Source of the DNA: Novosphingobium resinovorum
Lineage (GTDB): Bacteria > Pseudomonadota > Alphaproteobacteria > Sphingomonadales > Sphingomonadaceae
Direction: 5' to 3'
Length of the DNA stretch: 64,000 nt
NCBI RefSeq assembly: GCF_001742225.1
Contig: NZ_CP017075.1
Location: 3,378,001 to 3,442,000, forward strand
Shown one piece after another: positions 61,032 to 64,000 of this stretch. Positions within the stretch are counted from its first letter, which is position 1. Each line of letters opens with the position of its first letter. The notes under the pieces are model-generated. The model had not been told where the DNA came from, searched no databases, and worked only from the letters and a program-made list of their open reading frames with translations. A program made the translations under genes and the position numbers.

Positions 61032-61175
61032 GGCCCACCGCGTCCGGCTAGGCAGCAAGCTGCCAAGCCTCCCAGCCCTCCCGCACGCGGGAGGGCTGAC
61101 GCGCTTCACCCCCTCCCGCTTGCGGGAGGGGCAGCGAGACTTGGCCGCAGGCCCTAGTCGCAGCGGGGTGGGCCC
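61032..61175. repeat. Intergenic palindromic repeat, family C (long form)
   Basis: GGCCCACC at the left, GGGGTGGGCC at the right, with an AGGCAGCAAGCTGCC segment (also at 33603) and two inverted CCCTCCCGC/GCGGGAGGG units inside. It separates the receptor from the convergent metallo-hydrolase. Confidence 0.8.
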
Positions 61176-61191
61176 GAGCCCGAGACTGAGC

Positions 61192-62130
61192 CTACAACCT
61201 CGGCAGCAACCGCGCCTCAAGCCCCGGATAGAGATGCGAGACGCTGCGCTGCAATTCGTAGCGCGCCGCCTTCAGCCCGGCGAACCGCTCGGGGATCGGC
61301 AGTTCCCCCGCCTCGGTCATGTCGAGCCCGTCGGCCACCGCCTGCGTCAGCGTGGCCTCCAGCCAGTCCAGCCAATCCCGCGTCTGCGCGATCGCGCCGC
61401 CGTCCCGGTCCAGCGGCCCGTGCCCCGGCAACAGCAGCCCATGCTGCACCGCCGTCAGCCGATCGAGCGCCGCCCGCCACTTCACCAGATCCGCATGCGG
61501 GGTCGAGGGCGCGCGGTCGTGGAACACGAGGTCGCCCGCCAGCAGCGTCCCCGTCGCCTCGTCGAGCAGCGCGAGATCGCCCGCCGAATGCCCCTGCATC
61601 GCGAAGAGCCGGAACCTGCGCCCGCCGAACAGGGCCTCCCCCTCCGCCACGTCGCCGAGCGGCAGGACGACATGGGTGCCCTTCATCCAGTCCGACAGCA
61701 GGCGGTACATGGCATCGGAGAACCCCTCGCCGTCGCGCTCCAGATCGGCGCGGGTGGCGGGCAGGGCGTGGACGATGGCGGGATCGAAGGCCGCCGCCCC
61801 CAGCGCATGATCGGGGTGCAGATGGCTGACGTAGACCCGCCCCACCGCCTTGCCCGTCACCGCCTGCGCCAGCGCGCCAAGCGCCTTGCCATGCTCCAGC
61901 GAGACGCCCGGATCGAACAGCACCGCGCCCGCGTCGGTGGCGATGATGGCGCTGTTGGCGATCATGCCGCCGTTGTCGAACAGGATCGGCGCATCGGCGC
62001 CGCGCACCATCCACACGCCCTCGGCGACGGGCTCGGCCTTGGGAGCATAGGCCCCGGCGAAGGTCTCGGCGCGGGCGGCGACGGGCAGCGCCAGCGCGGC
62101 GCCGATCAGGCTGCGGCGGGTGAGGTTCAC
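61192..62130 (-). CDS. Quinoprotein relay system zinc metallo-hydrolase
   Basis: A 312-residue metallo-beta-lactamase-fold protein. A signal peptide with R-R-S-L-I-G-A-A-L-A-L and a His cluster His103, His105, Asp107, His108 (S-H-L-H-P-D-H) give the metal site, with later metal ligands in Q-G-H-S-A-G-D and P-G-H-G-P. The family sits with PQQ-alcohol dehydrogenases and a SoxYZ-like carrier; SoxH is the sulfur-oxidation relative. The activity is unknown. It overlaps the SoxYZ-like gene by 4 bases. Confidence 0.9.
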   Translation of the reverse strand: MNLTRRSLIGAALALPVAARAETFAGAYAPKAEPVAEGVWMVRGADAPILFDNGGMIANSAIIATDAGAVLFDPGVSLEHGKALGALAQAVTGKAVGRVYVSHLHPDHALGAAAFDPAIVHALPATRADLERDGEGFSDAMYRLLSDWMKGTHVVLPLGDVAEGEALFGGRRFRLFAMQGHSAGDLALLDEATGTLLAGDLVFHDRAPSTPHADLVKWRAALDRLTAVQHGLLLPGHGPLDRDGGAIAQTRDWLDWLEATLTQAVADGLDMTEAGELPIPERFAGLKAARYELQRSVSHLYPGLEARLLPRL

Positions 62131-62915
62131 CTGGCGGCCAGCGCCGCGCTGCGCGGGGTGACCGTGCCGTCGAATTCCAGCCCCGAACTATCGCGCGCGG
62201 CGATCGAGAGCGGCCCCTTCGCATCGTCGACGATGAAGGTGAAGGCCGGGTCTTCGGCCACCGCTCCGAAGACCTGCAGGTCGGCGAGCGGGGTTCCGGC
62301 CGAGGAGGTCACGGTCACCCGCTCGATGTTGTAGGCGGCGATGTTCTCGACGAGGCCGGTGTCCATCGGGTGCCGTAACGTCACCCTGAGGCGCGTTTGA
62401 GTGCCGCTGAGTGCCCATGCCGCGCCGTGCATTTCGCCGAGGTGATTGGCCCAGTCGCCCTTGACCCGGCTGACCGGCGGGGCCGAGCAGCCGCCGCCCG
62501 CCGCATCGATCCAGTTCCCCGAGACGTGCCACACCCCGTCCGTCGTGAGCACTGCCGCGCGCACCGGGGTGCGCTGGTCGAGCTTGATCCGCGTCGCCAG
62601 AAACGGCGCGGCGGCGCGGGGGGCATAGTCCACCGCGACGGGAATCGGGTTGAGGTCGGCGAAGATCAGGATGCGCTTCACGTCGGGAAGGGCGCGCGCA
62701 TCGACGGTGACGGGAAAGACGCGCTGGTTCTCGGCGATCTCGGGGATTTCGACCTTCACGGCAGAGTCGAAGCGCACCGTGGCGTCGCCGAACAGACGCT
62801 CGGCGTGATACTCCCACATCGGCGATTTCAGCGGGTCCGCAGGCAGCGCGAAAGCGGCCGGGACCGGCGCGGCGAGGGTGGCGATGAGGGCCAGCAGGAT
62901 CTTCTTGCGGATCAT
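62127..62915 (-). CDS. Quinoprotein dehydrogenase-associated SoxYZ-like carrier
   Basis: A 262-residue secreted protein with a signal peptide (A-P-V-P-A-A-F-A) and two Ig-like domains, the first like SoxY (residues 30-150), the second like SoxZ (155-262). The conserved Cys143 lies in an A-A-G-G-G-C-S-A-P linker, at the place where SoxY has its sulfur-carrying G-G-C-G end. Here it is internal because the two proteins are fused. It may carry an acyl or sulfur group for a relay from the PQQ enzyme, but no one knows. ATG at 62915, overlap with the hydrolase downstream. Confidence 0.9.
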   Translation of the reverse strand: MIRKKILLALIATLAAPVPAAFALPADPLKSPMWEYHAERLFGDATVRFDSAVKVEIPEIAENQRVFPVTVDARALPDVKRILIFADLNPIPVAVDYAPRAAAPFLATRIKLDQRTPVRAAVLTTDGVWHVSGNWIDAAGGGCSAPPVSRVKGDWANHLGEMHGAAWALSGTQTRLRVTLRHPMDTGLVENIAAYNIERVTVTSSAGTPLADLQVFGAVAEDPAFTFIVDDAKGPLSIAARDSSGLEFDGTVTPRSAALAAR

Positions 62916-62950
62916 ACCAAGGGCCAATGTAGGCCGGGCCTCGCTCGCGT

Positions 62951-62970
62951 CATATTGGACCTTGGGAGGA
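62951..62970 (-). promoter_or_regulatory. PQQ-regulon motif before the SoxYZ-like operon
   Basis: On the minus strand TCCTCCCAAGGTCCAATATG, about 35-55 bases before the SoxYZ-like ATG. On the plus strand its GGGAGGAG part lies right before the CXXCW gene ATG at 62974 and so doubles as that gene's ribosome site. The AAGGTnCAAT part is not needed for that, so the motif is probably regulatory. Confidence 0.65.
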
Positions 62971-62973
62971 GCC

Positions 62974-63528
62974 ATGGAACGCATCGGACGAAGGCTGGCG
63001 ATAGGGCTGATTCTGGCGGCCGTTTGCGTCCCGGTCGCGCGCGCTGCCGACGATTTCGACGCCGATGGCTTCCGCACCGCCCGCTACCGCGCGCCGGTGG
63101 ACCGGCTGCCTGCGCCCGCCCGCCGGATCGCGTTGGAGGACGCGCTCGGGCTGGACGAAGCCCTGTTCATCGACGTGCTTCCGGTCGAGTCCGGCCACCG
63201 TGACCCCGCGACCGGCCAATGGCGCCTCAGCCAGCCGCACGAGACGGTGCCCGGCGCGCTCTGGCACCCGGAGACGGGGCGCAGTCCGGTCGATCCGGTG
63301 CTCTGGCGCGGGCTGGAGCAGGCGGTCGCCGAGGCGCGCCGGGGAAGGCCGCGTCTGCCGGTCGTGCTGTTCTGCCGCACCGATTGCTGGATGGGCTGGA
63401 ACGCCGCACGGCGTCTGGCGAAAGGCGGCGTGCGCCACGTCTACTGGCTCGCCGAGGGGATCGAGGGCTGGCACGCCGCAGGCCGCGCACTGGTGCGGGC
63501 GGAGCCGGTGGTGGTGGCTCCGAGCTGA
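62974..63528 (+). CDS. PQQ-dependent catabolism-associated CXXCW motif protein
   Basis: A 184-residue secreted rhodanese-like protein. Signal peptide to V-A-R-A (near residue 24). The family motif here reads F-C-R-T-D-C-W-M-G-W-N (Cys134 and Cys138). Sequence before and after (G-A-L-W-H-P-E-T-G and N-A-A-R-R-L) is characteristic. It is divergent from the SoxYZ-like and metallo-hydrolase genes with 58 bases between. Perhaps a sulfurtransferase partner of the SoxYZ-like carrier; function not known. Confidence 0.88.
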   Translation: MERIGRRLAIGLILAAVCVPVARAADDFDADGFRTARYRAPVDRLPAPARRIALEDALGLDEALFIDVLPVESGHRDPATGQWRLSQPHETVPGALWHPETGRSPVDPVLWRGLEQAVAEARRGRPRLPVVLFCRTDCWMGWNAARRLAKGGVRHVYWLAEGIEGWHAAGRALVRAEPVVVAPS

Positions 63529-63542
63529 TCGTCACCCACCAT

Positions 63543-63618
63543 CGTCATTGCGAGCGCAGCGAAGCAATCCACGGCGGTTTATGCGGCCCTGGATTGCTTC
63601 GCTGCGCTCGCAACGGCG
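63543..63618. repeat. Intergenic palindromic repeat, family B
   Basis: CGTCATTGCGAGCGCAGCGA at the left and GATTGCTTCGCTGCGCTCGC at the right, with about 25 bases between. It lies between the CXXCW gene and the convergent cytochrome c. Confidence 0.85.
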
Positions 63619-63631
63619 AACGGGGGGTAAG

Positions 63632-63667
63632 AAAAACCCGCCCGCCGCTGGGTCGCGGCGGACGGGC
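63632..63667 (-). terminator. Rho-independent terminator
   Basis: On the minus strand GCCCGTCCGCCGC pairs, apart from one mismatch, with GCGGCGGGCGGG, followed by TTTTT. It ends the cytochrome c gene at the right edge of the window. Confidence 0.85.
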
Positions 63668-63690
63668 CCCTTGAGAGTCGGTCGTGAAAC

Positions 63691-64000
63691 TCAGCGCTGC
63701 TTCTTGAGGTAGTCGATGATTTCCTTGCGCTTCGCCGCATCCTTGAGGCCGGGGAAGCTCATGCGGTTGCCCGGCACCAGCGCGCGCGGGTTCTCCAGCC
63801 ACTTGTCGAGCGTGGCGTCGTCGAGCGTCAGGCCCGACTTCTTCACGGCGTCCGAGAAAGCGAATTTCCCCTGGCCCATCTTATGGCCATAAGTGCCGAA
63901 CAGGTTGGGGCCGAGCTTGTTCGGCGCGCCCTTGGCAACGTTGTGGCATACCGCGCAGCGTGCGAACGAGACCGGCGGCGCGGCCGGAGCGGCGGGGGCG
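63691..64000 (-). CDS. Class I cytochrome c (5' end missing)
   Basis: The gene continues past base 64000. The visible 3' part contains the haem motif F-A-R-C-A-V-C-H-N and the Met-ligand region G-N-R-M-S-F-P-G, with L-G-P-N-L-F-G-T-Y-G-H in between, which is the layout of mitochondrial-type class I cytochrome c (c2 or CycM-like). An A-P-A-A-P-A-A-P linker precedes the haem domain, so an N-terminal membrane anchor is possible. It may carry electrons from the PQQ pathway to an oxidase. Confidence 0.88.
   Translation of the reverse strand, partial: APAAPAAPPVSFARCAVCHNVAKGAPNKLGPNLFGTYGHKMGQGKFAFSDAVKKSGLTLDDATLDKWLENPRALVPGNRMSFPGLKDAAKRKEIIDYLKKQR

Overview
The window is about 64 kb of GC-rich DNA with dense, short-spaced genes on both strands. 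It looks like a chromosomal segment of an alphaproteobacterium of the order Sphingomonadales (Novosphingobium/Sphingobium-like). The reasons are the ubiA / rsmE / plant-type gshA neighbourhood, several sphingomonad-style conserved hypotheticals, a TonB-dependent receptor, many TTG/GTG starts, and three families of palindromic intergenic repeats. I saw no phage genes, transposases, CRISPR array, rRNA or tRNA.

Region 1 (0-44.7 kb) is mostly housekeeping. In order it holds: a truncated methyltransferase; folB and a conserved small gene running into moaA-moaD-moaE (molybdopterin synthesis); an HPP membrane protein; nitroreductase and pirin genes divergent from a LysR regulator; ygfZ; two paralogous GNAT acetyltransferases; rpmA/rplU; a dihydroorotase homologue with an unusual metal-site residue; rarD; small lipoproteins and a glycine-zipper protein; astD, selO, an alpha/beta hydrolase and a glycosyltransferase; a YfgM-like protein with bamB; an ICMT-like methyltransferase; a possible 6S-like RNA; gshA, rsmE and ubiA; a SoxR regulator with its operator facing a VOC gene; a BrnT/BrnA toxin-antitoxin pair; smc; two DsbA-like proteins; dciA, mutY, a serine hydrolase, nudC and mgtE; cyclophilin; an L,D-transpeptidase; and a HerA-like ATPase.

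Region 2 (44.8-64 kb) is the most interesting part: a nearly contiguous periplasmic alcohol-oxidation island built around a PQQ-dependent alcohol dehydrogenase. The enzyme carries the Asp-x-Asp active-site signature of the lanthanide-dependent (ExaF/PedH/XoxF) class. Around it lie a PedF-type cytochrome c, a XoxJ-like binding protein, a LuxR-type response regulator, a NahK/ErcS'-like hybrid kinase next to a FIST (NosP-like) sensor, an ExaC-type aldehyde dehydrogenase with a DUF779 gene, a PQQ-catabolism beta-propeller, a porin, a cytochrome b561, and a TonB-dependent receptor with an acidic Cys-bracketed segment. The poorly understood quinoprotein relay set is also present: a metallo-hydrolase, a SoxYZ-like carrier and a CXXCW-motif protein. 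A class I cytochrome c is cut by the right edge. No pqq biosynthesis genes are visible.

A near-identical sequence of about 17 bases, TCCTCCCAAGGTnCAAT, lies upstream of the aldehyde dehydrogenase, the alcohol dehydrogenase, the porin and the SoxYZ-like operon, with a weaker copy before the beta-propeller gene. I infer that it is the operator or promoter signature of this regulon. The likely physiology is alcohol to aldehyde in the periplasm by the PQQ enzyme, electrons to PedF and onward, and aldehyde to acid in the cytoplasm by the NAD-linked dehydrogenase. Uptake through the porin and TonB receptor, and control through the kinase and response regulator, are inferred.
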